64,000 bases of DNA from Sphingopyxis sp. (lineage in GTDB: Bacteria > Pseudomonadota > Alphaproteobacteria > Sphingomonadales > Sphingomonadaceae), in contig JAIXHQ010000005.1 of the NCBI GenBank assembly GCA_030145715.1, forward strand, positions 62,001 through 126,000, given 5' to 3'. Within the stretch, counting starts at the first letter, position 1. Each line of letters opens with the position of its first letter. A model generated the notes under the pieces. The model did not search any database and was not told where the DNA came from. It saw only the letters and a list, made by a program, of their open reading frames with translations. The translations under genes were made by a program, and so were the position numbers. This document shows positions 1 to 8,959 of the stretch, in pieces.

Positions 1-573
1 CTCGACGGCGCCTTCGCGGGCGCCAGCGTCAACGGCGCGGCGGTCGAAAGCATCATTACGGCCTTTCCGGGCAAGGTGCAGGTCGGCGGCGGGATTCGCG
101 ACCGTGCGGGCGTCGACCGCTGGCTGTCGCTGGGCGTCGATCGCGTGATTATCGGCACCGCCGCGCTGAAGGACCCCGAATTCGTGAAGTCCGCCGCGCG
201 CGACCTTCCGGGCCGCATCGTCGTCGGCGTCGACGCGCGCGATGGCATGGTCGCGACCGAGGGCTGGGCCGACGTGTCCGACGTCCGCGTCGAGGATCTT
301 GCCCGCCGTTTCGAGGATGCGGGTGTCGCCGCGCTGCTGTTCACCGACGTCGGCCGCGACGGGCTGCTCAAGGGCTGCAATGTCGACGCGACGGTCGCGC
401 TCGCGCAAACGGTGGCGATCCCGGTCATCGCCAGCGGCGGCGTTGCCGACATCCGCGACATCCATGCGCTGCGCCCGCATGTCGCCGACGGTATCGAAGG
501 GGTCATCACCGGCCGCGCGCTCTATGACGGCCGCCTCGACCTTGCGGAAGCGATCGCGGCGGGCCGCGGATGA
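1..573 (+). CDS. hisA: HisA, ProFAR isomerase (5' end outside window)
   Basis: This is the C-terminal 190 residues of phosphoribosylformimino-5-aminoimidazole carboxamide ribotide isomerase, the (beta/alpha)8 barrel enzyme that opens the aminoaldose ring in histidine biosynthesis. The open frame runs from base 1, so the true start lies upstream. Visible family marks are VQVGGGIRD (phosphate-binding strand), a VVGVDARDG segment, the FTDVGRDG loop with the second catalytic Asp, and IASGGVADI near the end. It ends in TGA and is followed after about 115 bp by hisF, the next enzyme of the pathway, with a repeat element between them. The identification is secure; only the missing 5' end limits the entry. 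Confidence 0.95.
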   Translation, partial: LDGAFAGASVNGAAVESIITAFPGKVQVGGGIRDRAGVDRWLSLGVDRVIIGTAALKDPEFVKSAARDLPGRIVVGVDARDGMVATEGWADVSDVRVEDLARRFEDAGVAALLFTDVGRDGLLKGCNVDATVALAQTVAIPVIASGGVADIRDIHALRPHVADGIEGVITGRALYDGRLDLAEAIAAGRG

Positions 574-594
574 AAGGCCTGCCCCTCTCCGTTC

Positions 595-664
595 GTGTCG
601 AGCGTAGTCGAGACACGTCCTGGCTGGGCGCGTCCTTGCGGCGTGTCTCGACTTCGCTCGACAC
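595..664. repeat. REP-like inverted repeat between hisA and hisF
   Basis: Two 22-bp arms (595-616 and 643-664) are inverted copies differing at one base. The arms start GTGTCGAGCG and end CGCTCGACAC, with a 26-bp G+C-rich loop between. The perfect flanks and intergenic position fit a REP/BIME-type palindrome of the sort scattered in sphingomonad genomes (family knowledge, not checked here). It could attenuate transcription or stabilise mRNA between hisA and hisF. Confidence 0.75.
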
Positions 665-688
665 CAACGGGTTTGGGAGGCTGTGCTT

Positions 689-1468
689 GTGACCGTCCGC
701 GTCCGCGTCATCCCCTGTCTCGACGTCGCCGACGGGCGCGTGGTGAAGGGCGTCAATTTCGTCGATCTGCGCGATGCGGGCGACCCGGTAGAGGCGGCGC
801 GCGCCTATGACGCGGCGGGCGCCGATGAACTCTGCTTTCTGGACATCAGCGCCAGCCATCAGGGGCGCGGGACGTTGCTCGAAATGGTCGCTCGCACGGC
901 CGAGGTCTGTTTCATGCCGCTGACCGTCGGCGGCGGGGTGCGCAGCGCCGACGATGCGCGCGCGCTGCTGCTCGCGGGCGCCGACAAGGTCGCGGTGAAC
1001 AGCGCCGCCGTCGCGCGCCCCGAACTGGTCGCCGACATCGCCGACCGCTTTGGCAGCCAGTGCGCGGTCGGCAGCATCGACGCGCGCCGCGTCGACACCA
1101 AAGGCGATCAGGCGCCGCGCTGGGAAATCTTTACCCATGGCGGACGCCAGCCGACCGGGATCGACGCGATCGACCATGCCATGCGCCTCGCCGAATTGGG
1201 CGCGGGCGAATTGCTCGTCACCAGCATGGACCGCGACGGCACCAAGGACGGTTATGACCTGACGCTCACCCGCGCGATCGCCGATGCGGTCAGCGTGCCG
1301 GTGATCGCGTCGGGTGGGGTCGGCAACCTCGACCATCTGGTCGCCGGGGTGATCGAAGGCGGGGCGAGCGCCGTCCTTGCCGCCAGCATCTTTCACTTTG
1401 GCGAAGCGACGGTCGCCGAAGCCCATGCGCGGCTGGCGGCGGCCGGATTGCCGGTTCGCGCACATTAA
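689..1468 (+). CDS. hisF: HisF, imidazole glycerol phosphate synthase cyclase subunit
   Basis: HisF with HisH makes imidazole glycerol phosphate and AICAR from PRFAR and ammonia. The protein is a TIM barrel of 259 residues, the usual family length. Both phosphate and catalytic regions are present: [18 protein letters not shown] with the first catalytic Asp near the N-terminus, [22 protein letters not shown] with the second catalytic Asp, and [11 protein letters not shown] prefer the GTG at 689 over the GTG at 683, because GGGAGG at 675-680 is then 8 bp away rather than 2. It follows hisA in the same direction and probably belongs to the same his transcription unit, interrupted by the inverted repeat. 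Confidence 0.95.
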   Translation: MTVRVRVIPCLDVADGRVVKGVNFVDLRDAGDPVEAARAYDAAGADELCFLDISASHQGRGTLLEMVARTAEVCFMPLTVGGGVRSADDARALLLAGADKVAVNSAAVARPELVADIADRFGSQCAVGSIDARRVDTKGDQAPRWEIFTHGGRQPTGIDAIDHAMRLAELGAGELLVTSMDRDGTKDGYDLTLTRAIADAVSVPVIASGGVGNLDHLVAGVIEGGASAVLAASIFHFGEATVAEAHARLAAAGLPVRAH

Positions 1469-1517
1469 ATAATTCTGCGGGGTGGCCATGCGGCAAGGCG
1501 GCTGCAATAGAAGCCGC

Positions 1518-2600
1518 ATGACCTCCAAACTCCGCCTCGCCGATCGCACCAACGATCTTTTCCCGATCCTTGGTTTCGTCGCCGCGCTCGCCAGTTTCGC
1601 GATGCCGCTCAATGCGTGGATCGTCGCGATCATCCTGATGGGCGCGGTCGTCGCGGCGGTCCATCATGCCGAAGTCATCGCGCACCGCGTCGGCGAACCG
1701 TTCGGCACGCTGATCCTCGCGCTCGCGGTGACGGTGATCGAGGTGGGGCTGATCCTCACCCTGATGCAGGCCGAACCGGCCAAGGCGCAGACGCTGGCGC
1801 GGGACACGGTGTTCGCGGCGGTGATGGTGATCCTGAACCTGCTCATGGGCCTGTGCCTGCTCGTCGGCAGCATCCGGCACCATGAACAGCGGTTTCAGCG
1901 CACCGGCATCGGCGCCGCGCTGGCGACGCTGACCGTGCTGACGGTGGTGACGCTGGTGCTGCCCAATTTCACGTCGAGCGTGCCCGGGCCCTTTTATTCG
2001 GAGGTTCAACTTGGCTTTGTCGCGGCGGTGTCGCTGATCCTCTATGCGACCTTCGCGCTGGTGCAGACGGTTCGCCACCGCGACTATTTTCTGCCCGACG
2101 GCGATGCACAGGACGAACCCGACGCCCACGCCGCGCCGCCCAGTGTTAAGCGTACCGCGATTTCGAGCGCACTGCTGCTCGCCAGCCTGTTCGCGGTCGT
2201 CCTGCTGGCGAAAAACCTGTCGCCCGTCATGGGCGCGCTGCTCGCCGACTGGGGCGCGCCGCCCGCCGTGCTGGGCGTGTTGATCGCCGCGCTGATCCTT
2301 GCGCCGGAGGGGCTGGCGGCGGTGCGCGCGGCAAAGGCGGACCGGTTGCAGACCAGCCTCAACCTCGCGCTCGGTTCCGCGCTCGCGACGATCGGCCTGA
2401 CCATTCCGGCGGTCGCGATCCTGTCGATCATGACCGACCTGCCAATCAGCCTTGGCCTCGACGCCAAATCGACGGTGCTGTTGTTCCTGTCGCTGATCGT
2501 ATCGGTTCAGACGCTGGCGAACGGCCGCACCACCGTCTTGCAGGGGGTGATCCACCTGATGCTGTTCGCCATCTATCTGTTCACGACCTTCGTGCCATGA
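1518..2600 (+). CDS. chaA: ChaA-type calcium/sodium:proton antiporter
   Basis: This is an inner-membrane Ca2+/cation exchanger of about 360 residues, close to the length of ChaA. About ten hydrophobic segments alternate with short loops. Two internally related acidic motifs, one around HHAEVIAHRVGEPFGTLIL with AVTVIEVGLIL, the other around LIAALILAPEGLAAVRAAK, are the conserved alpha repeats that bind the cation. A hydrophilic loop rich in Asp and His separates the two halves, as usual. The ATG at 1518 fits the family N-terminus; a GTG at 1482 in frame is the alternative, and neither has a strong ribosome site. The exact ion cannot be told from sequence. It lies 49 bp after hisF but is functionally unrelated. 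Confidence 0.85.
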   Translation: MTSKLRLADRTNDLFPILGFVAALASFAMPLNAWIVAIILMGAVVAAVHHAEVIAHRVGEPFGTLILALAVTVIEVGLILTLMQAEPAKAQTLARDTVFAAVMVILNLLMGLCLLVGSIRHHEQRFQRTGIGAALATLTVLTVVTLVLPNFTSSVPGPFYSEVQLGFVAAVSLILYATFALVQTVRHRDYFLPDGDAQDEPDAHAAPPSVKRTAISSALLLASLFAVVLLAKNLSPVMGALLADWGAPPAVLGVLIAALILAPEGLAAVRAAKADRLQTSLNLALGSALATIGLTIPAVAILSIMTDLPISLGLDAKSTVLLFLSLIVSVQTLANGRTTVLQGVIHLMLFAIYLFTTFVP

Positions 2601-2622
2601 TCCGGGCCATGGTATCGCGCGA

Positions 2623-3759
2623 TCAGGTCTTTCGAACGAACACCGTCCCCGCGCTATAACCCGCGCCGAACGAACAGATCAGCCCGGTGTCGCCCGCCGC
2701 CATGTCTTCGTGGTTCAGGTGAAAGGCGATGATCGATCCCGCGCTGGACGTGTTGCCATAGGTGTCGAGCACCGTCGGGCTTTCGTCCTCGCTCGCTTCA
2801 TGGCCCAGGACGCGCTGCGCGATCAGGCGGTTCATGTTGGTGTTCGCCTGATGCAGCCACAGGCGGCGCATGTCTTCGCCTTTCAGGCCCAATAGGTCCA
2901 TCTGTTCGACGATCAGGTTCGCGACCCATGGCACGACTTCCTTGAACACCTTGCGGCCTTCCTGAACGAACAGCTTGTCACTCTTGGGTCCATCCTGATC
3001 GATCCCGCCATGGCCGCGATTGAGGAAGCCGAAATTGTTGCGGATATTGTTCGAAAATTGGGTTTTCAGCTTGGTGCCCAATATGTCCCAATGGCCCGCG
3101 GGCGCGATGTCCCGGTCCTCGACCAGGATCGCGGTCGCGACATCGCCAAAGATGAAATGGCTGTCGCGGTCGCGCCAGTTCAGGTGGCCCGAACAGATTT
3201 CGGGATTCACCACCAGCACGCTTTTGGCATGGCCGGCGCGGATATAGTCGGCGGCGGTCTGGATGCCGAACGTCGCCGACGAACAGGCGACATTCATGTC
3301 GAACCCGAACCCGTCGATCCCCAGCGCGTCCTGAATCTCGACCGCCATCGCGGGATAGGGGCGCTGCATGTTCGATGCGGCGCACAGCACGGCATCGACG
3401 TCGCGCGCGTCGCGTCCGGCGCGCGCCAGCGCGTTCTTGGCCGCGAAAACGCCGATTTCGGCCATGATCGAAATTTCGTCATTGGCGCGTTCGGCGATGC
3501 GCGGCGCCATGTGCCGGGGGTCCAGAATGCCCGCCTTGTCGACGACATGGCGCGACCCGATGCCGCTGGCCTTTTCAATGAATTCGACGCTCGATTCGGA
3601 CAGTTCGGCCATCTCGCCGGCCGCAATGGCAGCGGCATTTTCGCTATTGTGCAGCGCAACATACGCGTTAAAACTGGCCACAAGTTCTTCGTTGGATATG
3701 CGTTCGGCGGGGGTGAAAAGGCCGGTTGCGGAAATGACCGGCTGCGGTGCGTGCGACAT
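2623..3759 (-). CDS. Beta-ketoacyl-ACP synthase III-like protein (FabH family)
   Basis: This is a thiolase-fold condensing enzyme that would join an acyl-CoA to malonyl-ACP. The triad is visible: Cys at about residue 159 in NVACSSATFG, His in LWLHQANTNMN, and Asn in DTYGNTSSAG. At about 378 residues it is 50-60 residues longer than classical FabH. The extra residues lie in an N-terminal stretch rich in Asn, Ala and Glu after the first strand. This resembles the longer FabH-like enzymes described in pseudomonads that divert medium-chain acyl-CoA into lipid synthesis; that substrate assignment is inference. The start is ATG at 3759; another ATG lies at 3771. It is transcribed towards chaA, convergent with it. 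Confidence 0.85.
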   Translation of the reverse strand: MSHAPQPVISATGLFTPAERISNEELVASFNAYVALHNSENAAAIAAGEMAELSESSVEFIEKASGIGSRHVVDKAGILDPRHMAPRIAERANDEISIMAEIGVFAAKNALARAGRDARDVDAVLCAASNMQRPYPAMAVEIQDALGIDGFGFDMNVACSSATFGIQTAADYIRAGHAKSVLVVNPEICSGHLNWRDRDSHFIFGDVATAILVEDRDIAPAGHWDILGTKLKTQFSNNIRNNFGFLNRGHGGIDQDGPKSDKLFVQEGRKVFKEVVPWVANLIVEQMDLLGLKGEDMRRLWLHQANTNMNRLIAQRVLGHEASEDESPTVLDTYGNTSSAGSIIAFHLNHEDMAAGDTGLICSFGAGYSAGTVFVRKT

Positions 3760-3861
3760 GGCGGCTCTCATATGTCTTATGGCTTGAAGACATGTTGATT
3801 AGGGCGCGGCGCGGCATCGTGCAACGCCCGCCAGGCGGCTGAACGGTCGCTAACGCCATGG

Positions 3862-3876
3862 TTAACTTGCCACTAA
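3862..3876. promoter_or_regulatory. CtrA-like binding site (TTAA-N7-CTAA)
   Basis: The sequence reads TTAA, seven bases, CTAA, seven of eight positions matching the CtrA consensus TTAA-N7-TTAA known from alphaproteobacteria. It lies in the divergent region between the KAS III-like gene and the hypothetical gene starting at 3951. This is a motif match only. Confidence 0.35.
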
Positions 3877-3950
3877 CCTTTTTGGTGGCAGATTGTCGAA
3901 TGCAGGCCTCCGGGGGGATGGCTCCCCGGGTGCCGAGCGGGAGCATGACC

Positions 3951-4511
3951 ATGGTTACGCGTTCAGGGCGTTCGGGACCGGCAGCAGGCGACCTGTCCCT
4001 TTCGGAAATCAAGGAATTTGCGGGATTTCCCGCCGCGACGCAGCGGTATATCCGCCGCTCGCTCGACATCGGGCTGGAACGCGACGACGCGATCGCCCGC
4101 TGGTCGCGCGACATGGTCGAGGAAACGGCGATCCGCGTCCAGGCGCGGGTGTATCAGCGGCTGCACGAAATTCGCGGGCATATCCCCGACGACAGCGGGC
4201 TCGACGCGCTCGAACATTTCATGGCGCCGCTGATCGCGGTGTCGGCCTTTGACCTTGGGCAGGACCGGCTGCACGCCTTTGCGCCCTATCGCTTTCTCTA
4301 TGAACGGCTGCTCGGCGCCCATGCGCGGCCGTGGCTGCCCGGTGCCTTTTGCGCCGCCGCATCGCTGCCGCACCTGCATCCCGACAAGCGTCGGCTGCTG
4401 TTGCAGTCGATCAGCGAAGCGGCCGCGACGGCGCCCGGCTGGTCGGCGCGCGAGCCGAGCTTTTTTCCCGAATGGGTGGAAAAGGTCGACGAAACCCGAC
4501 CGGCGACCTGA
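3951..4511 (+). CDS. Conserved hypothetical protein, about 186 residues
   Basis: I do not recognise the family. The protein is soluble and mostly helical by composition, with no signal peptide or membrane segment. A central LERDDAIARWSRDMVEE segment and a later FLYERLLGAHARPWLPGAF segment look conserved in character. The frame opens at 3858, but GGGAG at 3939-3943 is well spaced only for the ATG at 3951; an ATG at 3945 is too close. It stands alone, divergent from the KAS III-like gene and convergent with the exported protein at 4539. Codon use matches the core genes around it, so it is probably real and resident. Confidence 0.7.
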   Translation: MVTRSGRSGPAAGDLSLSEIKEFAGFPAATQRYIRRSLDIGLERDDAIARWSRDMVEETAIRVQARVYQRLHEIRGHIPDDSGLDALEHFMAPLIAVSAFDLGQDRLHAFAPYRFLYERLLGAHARPWLPGAFCAAASLPHLHPDKRRLLLQSISEAAATAPGWSAREPSFFPEWVEKVDETRPAT

Positions 4512-4538
4512 CGGCGCCGTTTCGGGCGACGGCGCCCG

Positions 4539-5345
4539 TCAGTTCAGCGTAACAAAGCGCGCCATGTCGTCGCGCGTCAGATAGCGGACATCGCTGAACG
4601 GGGTGCTGTTGGTCAGCGCGTAAAATTCGCGCGCCTTGGCGTCGTTCAGCCCCATTTCGCGGTAATAGCCCAGATATTCGGCGTGGACCGGATCGTTCGC
4701 CGGATAATCATTCGCCTCGCGGCCATATTCGTCGGCCCAGCTATGGACGCCGAACTCCGCGTCGGGCGCGGCGCGGCGGACGGTGCCGGCCAGCCAAAGT
4801 TCGACCGCCCCCGAACGGATCGACCCGCCCGCCGGGACGACCGTTTCCATCCCTGCGCGGCGGATCGCCCGCGCCAGGATCAGATTGGCTTCCTCGTCCA
4901 GGCTGCCGGGGCAATCGATCATTTCCAGCCGCTTCAGCCCCGGAAAGGCCGCGAGCATCGCGGCGAACTGGCGCGGCGTCGCCGACGTGACATCGCCCGC
5001 CATTCGGACGGTCGCATTGTCGATGACCGAAAAGGGGCCGAAATTCGCCTTTGCATGGCCCAGCGTCGCCAGCGCGGCGTTCGGCGCATAGCGACGGGTC
5101 GAGGCGAAATCGGCATCCTCGGCCAGCGCCTCGTCGTCCAGCAGCGCGGCGTTTTCGTCGATGAAGGCGCCGCCCGCATCGTCGTCTGCGTCCTCGCCCG
5201 CATAGTCGCCCGCCTCGTCAAAGGTCCAGGTCACCGTCGTCGTAGTGATCGTCATCACCTGCTGCGCCTGCGCAGGGGCGAACGCCAGCACCGCGGCGAA
5301 CGATGCGACAATCAGCGTGCGGAACAGGGCGGACGGCGAAACCAT
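4539..5345 (-). CDS. Exported ClpP/crotonase-fold-like periplasmic protein
   Basis: The first 27 residues form a classical signal peptide ending in AQAQ, so the 268-residue product is exported. After an acidic, low-complexity linker (about residues 45-80) comes a domain with a GDVTSATPRQFAAML segment. This is followed by MIDCPGSLDEEANLILARA, then GGSIRSGAVELWLAG and FGVHSWADEYG. This layout, with Ser following GGSI and a His in GVHSW, resembles the periplasmic ClpP-like proteins of COG3904. In those, a Ser-His pair sits on the crotonase fold. Catalysis is inference; the Asp partner is not obvious. Its partners are unknown. Confidence 0.6.
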   Translation of the reverse strand: MVSPSALFRTLIVASFAAVLAFAPAQAQQVMTITTTTVTWTFDEAGDYAGEDADDDAGGAFIDENAALLDDEALAEDADFASTRRYAPNAALATLGHAKANFGPFSVIDNATVRMAGDVTSATPRQFAAMLAAFPGLKRLEMIDCPGSLDEEANLILARAIRRAGMETVVPAGGSIRSGAVELWLAGTVRRAAPDAEFGVHSWADEYGREANDYPANDPVHAEYLGYYREMGLNDAKAREFYALTNSTPFSDVRYLTRDDMARFVTLN

Positions 5346-5430
5346 GCGTCCGCCTTCGCGCGGGCGCGCCTATCAATTGGCAAACAGTCAGCGTCAGCGC
5401 CGCGTTAACCCTGATATGGGACGCCCGGCA

Positions 5431-6084
5431 TCAGTCGCGGTCGGGGGCGCCCAGCGGGAAATAGGCGCGATAGGGGCGCGCGTCCTCGACACAGCGCGCG
5501 ACCGTCGGATAGGCAATCAGGCGGGCGCGATAGGCGCGCAGATTTTCATATGCCTCGGCTATGGGATGCACCCAGTCGGCATAAAAAAGCGCGGGCGCTG
5601 CGGCGCAATCGGCCAGGGTAAAGCCATGCGGGGTCGCCCAGCCGCCGCCGGCCAATTCCCGGTCGAGCCAGGCGTAAATGACGTCCAGCTTTGCCTTTGC
5701 CTGTCCCACGATCATCGGCACATGATTGTCCGGGCCGCGCAGCGCGTCGTTCACCACCGCCTGCGTCCGCTCCATCACATGATTGTCGAACAGGCGGTCG
5801 AACAGGCGCACGGTCAGGGCCGCGTCGAAATCCTGGGGGATCAGCCGCGGTTCGGGCACCAGATGGTCCAGATATTCGATGATGATAGACGATTCGAAAT
5901 AGGGCACCCCATCATGGACGATCAGCGGGAATTGCCCGACCGGCCAATGCGCCCGCAATTCGGGCATATGGTCGGGAAAGGCGGGGTCGACCGATCGATA
6001 ATCGAACTCGATCCCCTTTTCATACAGGGCGATCAGCCCCTTCCATGTATAGGAGGAAAAGGGGTGGCCATAATATATCAGCAT
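5431..6084 (-). CDS. Glutathione S-transferase family protein
   Basis: The 217-residue protein begins with the thioredoxin-fold GST N-domain: MLIYYGHPFSSYTWKGLIAL with the active-site Ser/Thr region, VGQFPLIVHDG with the cis-Pro, and FESSIIIEYLD with the glutathione-binding Glu-Ser pair. The helical C-domain follows and contains the capping motif GFTLADCAAAPAL. Length and motif order are normal. It ends 6 bp from the start of nothing else on its strand; the VOC gene upstream (6091-6603) reads into it with a 6-bp gap, so the two VOC genes and this GST form one leftward operon. The substrate is unknown. Confidence 0.9.
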   Translation of the reverse strand: MLIYYGHPFSSYTWKGLIALYEKGIEFDYRSVDPAFPDHMPELRAHWPVGQFPLIVHDGVPYFESSIIIEYLDHLVPEPRLIPQDFDAALTVRLFDRLFDNHVMERTQAVVNDALRGPDNHVPMIVGQAKAKLDVIYAWLDRELAGGGWATPHGFTLADCAAAPALFYADWVHPIAEAYENLRAYRARLIAYPTVARCVEDARPYRAYFPLGAPDRD

Positions 6085-6090
6085 CAGCGG

Positions 6091-6603
6091 TCATCCTTGC
6101 GCATCGGCCGCGTCCCGCACCGCGGCCTCGATCTTCGCCATGTCGATCTTTTGCATCGTCATCATCACATCGAACGCGCGCTTCGCAACCTCCGGGTCGT
6201 CACCCATCGTCGCGTCGGTCAGAATCCGCGGCGTAATCTGCCAGTTGACGCCCCATTTATCCTTGCACCATCCGCACGCGCTCTCGCGGCCGCCATTGCC
6301 GACAATCGCGTTCCAGTAACGGTCGGTTTCCTCCTGCGTGTTGGTGTGGACCTGAAAGGAAAAAGCCTCGCTGTGGGGAAAGATCGGCCCGCCGTTCAGC
6401 CCCACACAGGCGATGCCCAACAGGGTGAAATCGACGGTCAGCGCATCACCCTTTTTGCCGCCGGGGAAATCGGCGGGCGCCGCGTGGACGGCGCCGACGC
6501 GGCTGTCGGGAAAGGTGGCGGCATAGAAATTCGCCGCTTCCTCGGCATCCTTGTCGTACCAAAGGCACAGGCTCATGGGCTGACGCGTCGGTTGCGGGGT
6601 CAT
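6091..6603 (-). CDS. VOC-family protein, PhnB/3-demethylubiquinone methyltransferase-like
   Basis: A 170-residue vicinal-oxygen-chelate fold protein with the DUF1428/PhnB-like pattern: SLCLWYDKDAEEAANFYAATF at the start, a central HTNTQEETDRYWNAIV, the GWCKDKWGVNWQI segment, and DVMMTMQKIDMAKIEAA at the end. These proteins are often annotated as 3-demethylubiquinone-9 3-methyltransferase, but a methyltransferase role is not supported by fold. The start is the ATG at 6601-6603, six bases after GGGAGG; an ATG at 6607-6609 would overlap the upstream stop as ATGA. It is the middle gene of a VOC-VOC-GST operon. Confidence 0.85.
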   Translation of the reverse strand: MTPQPTRQPMSLCLWYDKDAEEAANFYAATFPDSRVGAVHAAPADFPGGKKGDALTVDFTLLGIACVGLNGGPIFPHSEAFSFQVHTNTQEETDRYWNAIVGNGGRESACGWCKDKWGVNWQITPRILTDATMGDDPEVAKRAFDVMMTMQKIDMAKIEAAVRDAADAQG

Positions 6604-6605
6604 TG

Positions 6606-7025
6606 TCATCCTCCCTTCATCGGCCCGCCGATCGACCATTGATGGCCGAACGGATCCTTGATCTGGCCGTATCGTTCCCCCCAGAACATATCCGCGACGG
6701 GCATGACGACGCGGGCACCGGCGGCGACCGCGCGATCGACCCAGGCGTCGGCATCGTCGACATGCAGGTGCAGCGTCACGCCGTTCGGCTTGCTGGACGA
6801 TTCGCCGACATATTCCGGAAATTCATCATGCATCATCAACGGCGCGCCGTTGACCGTCAGATGCGCGTGCATCAACCGGCTGCCGTCTTCGGTGTACATC
6901 CGCATATCCTCGGCGGCGCCGAACGCCTCGACATAGAAATCGATCGCCTCGCGGGCGCGCCGGTCGGCGATTGCGATGCGCGGGGTCAGGCCGGTCGTCG
7001 GACCATGGCTCGCTTGGTTCATCAT
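6606..7025 (-). CDS. VOC/glyoxalase-bleomycin resistance family protein
   Basis: A second VOC-fold protein of about 140 residues. It shows the PhnB-like layout ARIAIADRRAREAIDFYVEAFGA-type N-strand and helix (starting TPRIAIADRRAR), LMHAHLTVNGAPLMMHDE, VTLHLHVDDADAWVDRA and FWGERYGQIKDPFGHQWSI. A purine-rich GGGAGAAGGAGAAG run lies just before ATG 7025/7022. It ends in TGA two bases before the next VOC gene, so the two are translationally close. A role in metal-dependent detoxification or isomerisation is likely but unspecified. Confidence 0.85.
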   Translation of the reverse strand: MMNQASHGPTTGLTPRIAIADRRAREAIDFYVEAFGAAEDMRMYTEDGSRLMHAHLTVNGAPLMMHDEFPEYVGESSSKPNGVTLHLHVDDADAWVDRAVAAGARVVMPVADMFWGERYGQIKDPFGHQWSIGGPMKGG

Positions 7026-7323
7026 TCTTCTCCTTCTCCCCCGGTCCGTCATCTTGCCTTTCGGGCTTTCCCCGGGACCGGCGGATCCAAGCAACATTCC
7101 GACATAACGCTTGAGATCAAAGCTGGTGCCCTGCGCAATCGCCGGATCGTTCGCCGCTTTGGCCGGACCGAATCCGTCCGGCCCATCGGCAGGCGGCGAT
7201 CGGAAGGGCGGGCGCGCGCGGCGACCGATGGGTCAACGCCTTAAAAAGACTCGACCTTCCCACCGCTTCGCCTAAAAAGGGCGTCGGAACAAAGGGGGCA
7301 CATGATGCTGTTCCGGGGGGAAT
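7026..7323. other. Intergenic region between the VOC operon and comM
   Basis: About 300 bp separate the divergent VOC operon and comM. Frames crossing it are not protein-like. It should hold both promoters, but I cannot point to convincing boxes. Confidence 0.4.
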
Positions 7324-8832
7324 ATGGTCGCAGTCGTTTCCACTGTTGCGTATCTGGGCATCGACGCGCGCGGGGTCGAGGTGCAGTGCCAGATCACCCC
7401 CGGCGTCCCGCGCTTCGTCGTCGTCGGCCTGCCGGACAAGGCGGTCGGCGAAAGCCGCGAGCGTGTCCGCGCCGCGATCGCCGCCATCGGCCTGTCGCTT
7501 CCGCCCAAGGTCATCACCGTCAACCTGTCGCCCGCCGACCTGCCGAAAGAGGGGTCGCATTACGACCTGCCGATCGCGCTCGCGCTGCTCGGCGCGATGG
7601 GCGTGATCGATGCCGAAACGCTCGCTTCCTATGTCGTCGTCGGCGAATTGGGGCTCGACGGGCGTGTCGCGGGGTCGCCGGGCGTGCTGCTTGCGGCGAT
7701 CCATGCGGGCAGCGTCGAACGCGGGCTGATCTGCCCCGCGGCACAGGGACCAGAGGCGGCGTGGGCAGGCAGCGTGGAGGTGCTGGGCGCGCCCGACCTG
7801 CTATCGCTGCTCAACCATTTCAAGGGCCATGCGCCGCTGGCGCCGCCGGTGCCGGGCGAGGTCGATGTTCCGCCGCGCACCGCCGATCTGCACCAGGTAA
7901 AGGGTCAGGAAACCGCGAAGCGCGCGCTCGAGATCGCGGCGGCGGGCGCGCATAATCTGATGATGTCGGGACCGCCGGGGGCAGGCAAGTCGCTGATGGC
8001 GGCCTGTATGCCCGGTATCCTGCCCGACCTGACCCCGGTCGAGGCGCTGGAGGTGTCGATGATCGCGTCGGTCGCGGGTACGCTGGAGGGCGGGCGGCTG
8101 GTCCGGGCACGGCCCTTTCGCGCGCCGCATCATTCGGCGTCGATGCCTGCGCTTGTCGGCGGCGGCCTGCGCGTCCGGCCGGGTGAGGTCAGCCTGGCGC
8201 ATCTGGGCGTCTTGTTCCTCGACGAACTGCCCGAATTTCAACGCGGCGTACTCGATTCGCTGCGCCAGCCGCTGGAAACCGGAGAGGTCAGCGTCGCGCG
8301 TGCCAATGCGCATGTCACCTTTCCGGCGCGTGTCCAACTGGTGGCGGCGATGAACCCGTGCCGATGCGGCCATCTGGGCGACCCGGCGCTGGCCTGCAGC
8401 CGCGCCCCGCGCTGCGCCGCCGATTATCAGGCAAAATTGTCGGGGCCGCTGCTCGACCGGATCGACCTGCATGTCGAGGTACAGGCGGTGAGCGCCGCCG
8501 ATCTTGTCCTGCCGCCCCCGGCAGAGGGCAGCGCGGAGGTCGCGGCGCGCGTTGCCGCCGCCCGCGCCGTCCAGACCACGCGCTATGCACGGGACAAAGC
8601 GCGGACCAACGCAGAGATTGACGGCGATCTGCTGGAAGCGGTCGCCACGCCCGACGAAGCGGGGCGCAAATTGCTGGCACAGGCGGCGGAAGCGATGCGG
8701 CTGTCGGCGCGCGGCTATACGCGCATCCTGCGCGTCGCGCGGACGATCGCGGATCTGGCGGGCGCCGCCGACATCGGCCGCGCCCATATTGCCGAGGCTT
8801 TGAGCTATCGGCGGCAGGCGCCACGGAATTGA
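7324..8832 (+). CDS. comM: ComM/YifB-type AAA+ ATPase (Mg-chelatase-like)
   Basis: The 502-residue protein has the YifB/ComM order: an N-terminal Lon-protease-like ChlI domain (to about residue 165, with FVVVGLPDKAVGESRERVR and YDLPIALALL), a Mg-chelatase-type AAA+ core, and a C-terminal helical lid. Walker A GPPGAGKS is at 216-223 and Walker B LFLDELPEF at about 297. MNPCRCGHLGD and later Cys residues form the family's small Cys cluster. In naturally competent bacteria ComM is a hexameric helicase for branch migration of incoming DNA; the function here is by homology. Length is normal. Confidence 0.92.
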   Translation: MVAVVSTVAYLGIDARGVEVQCQITPGVPRFVVVGLPDKAVGESRERVRAAIAAIGLSLPPKVITVNLSPADLPKEGSHYDLPIALALLGAMGVIDAETLASYVVVGELGLDGRVAGSPGVLLAAIHAGSVERGLICPAAQGPEAAWAGSVEVLGAPDLLSLLNHFKGHAPLAPPVPGEVDVPPRTADLHQVKGQETAKRALEIAAAGAHNLMMSGPPGAGKSLMAACMPGILPDLTPVEALEVSMIASVAGTLEGGRLVRARPFRAPHHSASMPALVGGGLRVRPGEVSLAHLGVLFLDELPEFQRGVLDSLRQPLETGEVSVARANAHVTFPARVQLVAAMNPCRCGHLGDPALACSRAPRCAADYQAKLSGPLLDRIDLHVEVQAVSAADLVLPPPAEGSAEVAARVAAARAVQTTRYARDKARTNAEIDGDLLEAVATPDEAGRKLLAQAAEAMRLSARGYTRILRVARTIADLAGAADIGRAHIAEALSYRRQAPRN

Positions 8833-8959
8833 TGGCCGTGAATATCGACAGGGTCCTTGCAACGGACAATGCCCCGCGCGGGCGGACCCCGCGACCGGCG
8901 GCGGGGCGTGCGTCAACGGCGGTAAAGATTTTCCAATATATTCGTGCGAAGGGACGGTG

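Noticed and set aside
506-2555. Two long minus-strand frames (375 and 421 codons) opposite hisF and chaA
   Set aside because: Composition is dominated by Arg, Gln, Asp and Gly, with no family pattern; they are mirror images of the real genes.
5245-6642. 465-codon plus-strand frame opposite the GST and VOC genes
   Set aside because: The minus strand has three recognisable proteins with good ribosome sites; the plus frame has no motif and is an antisense shadow.
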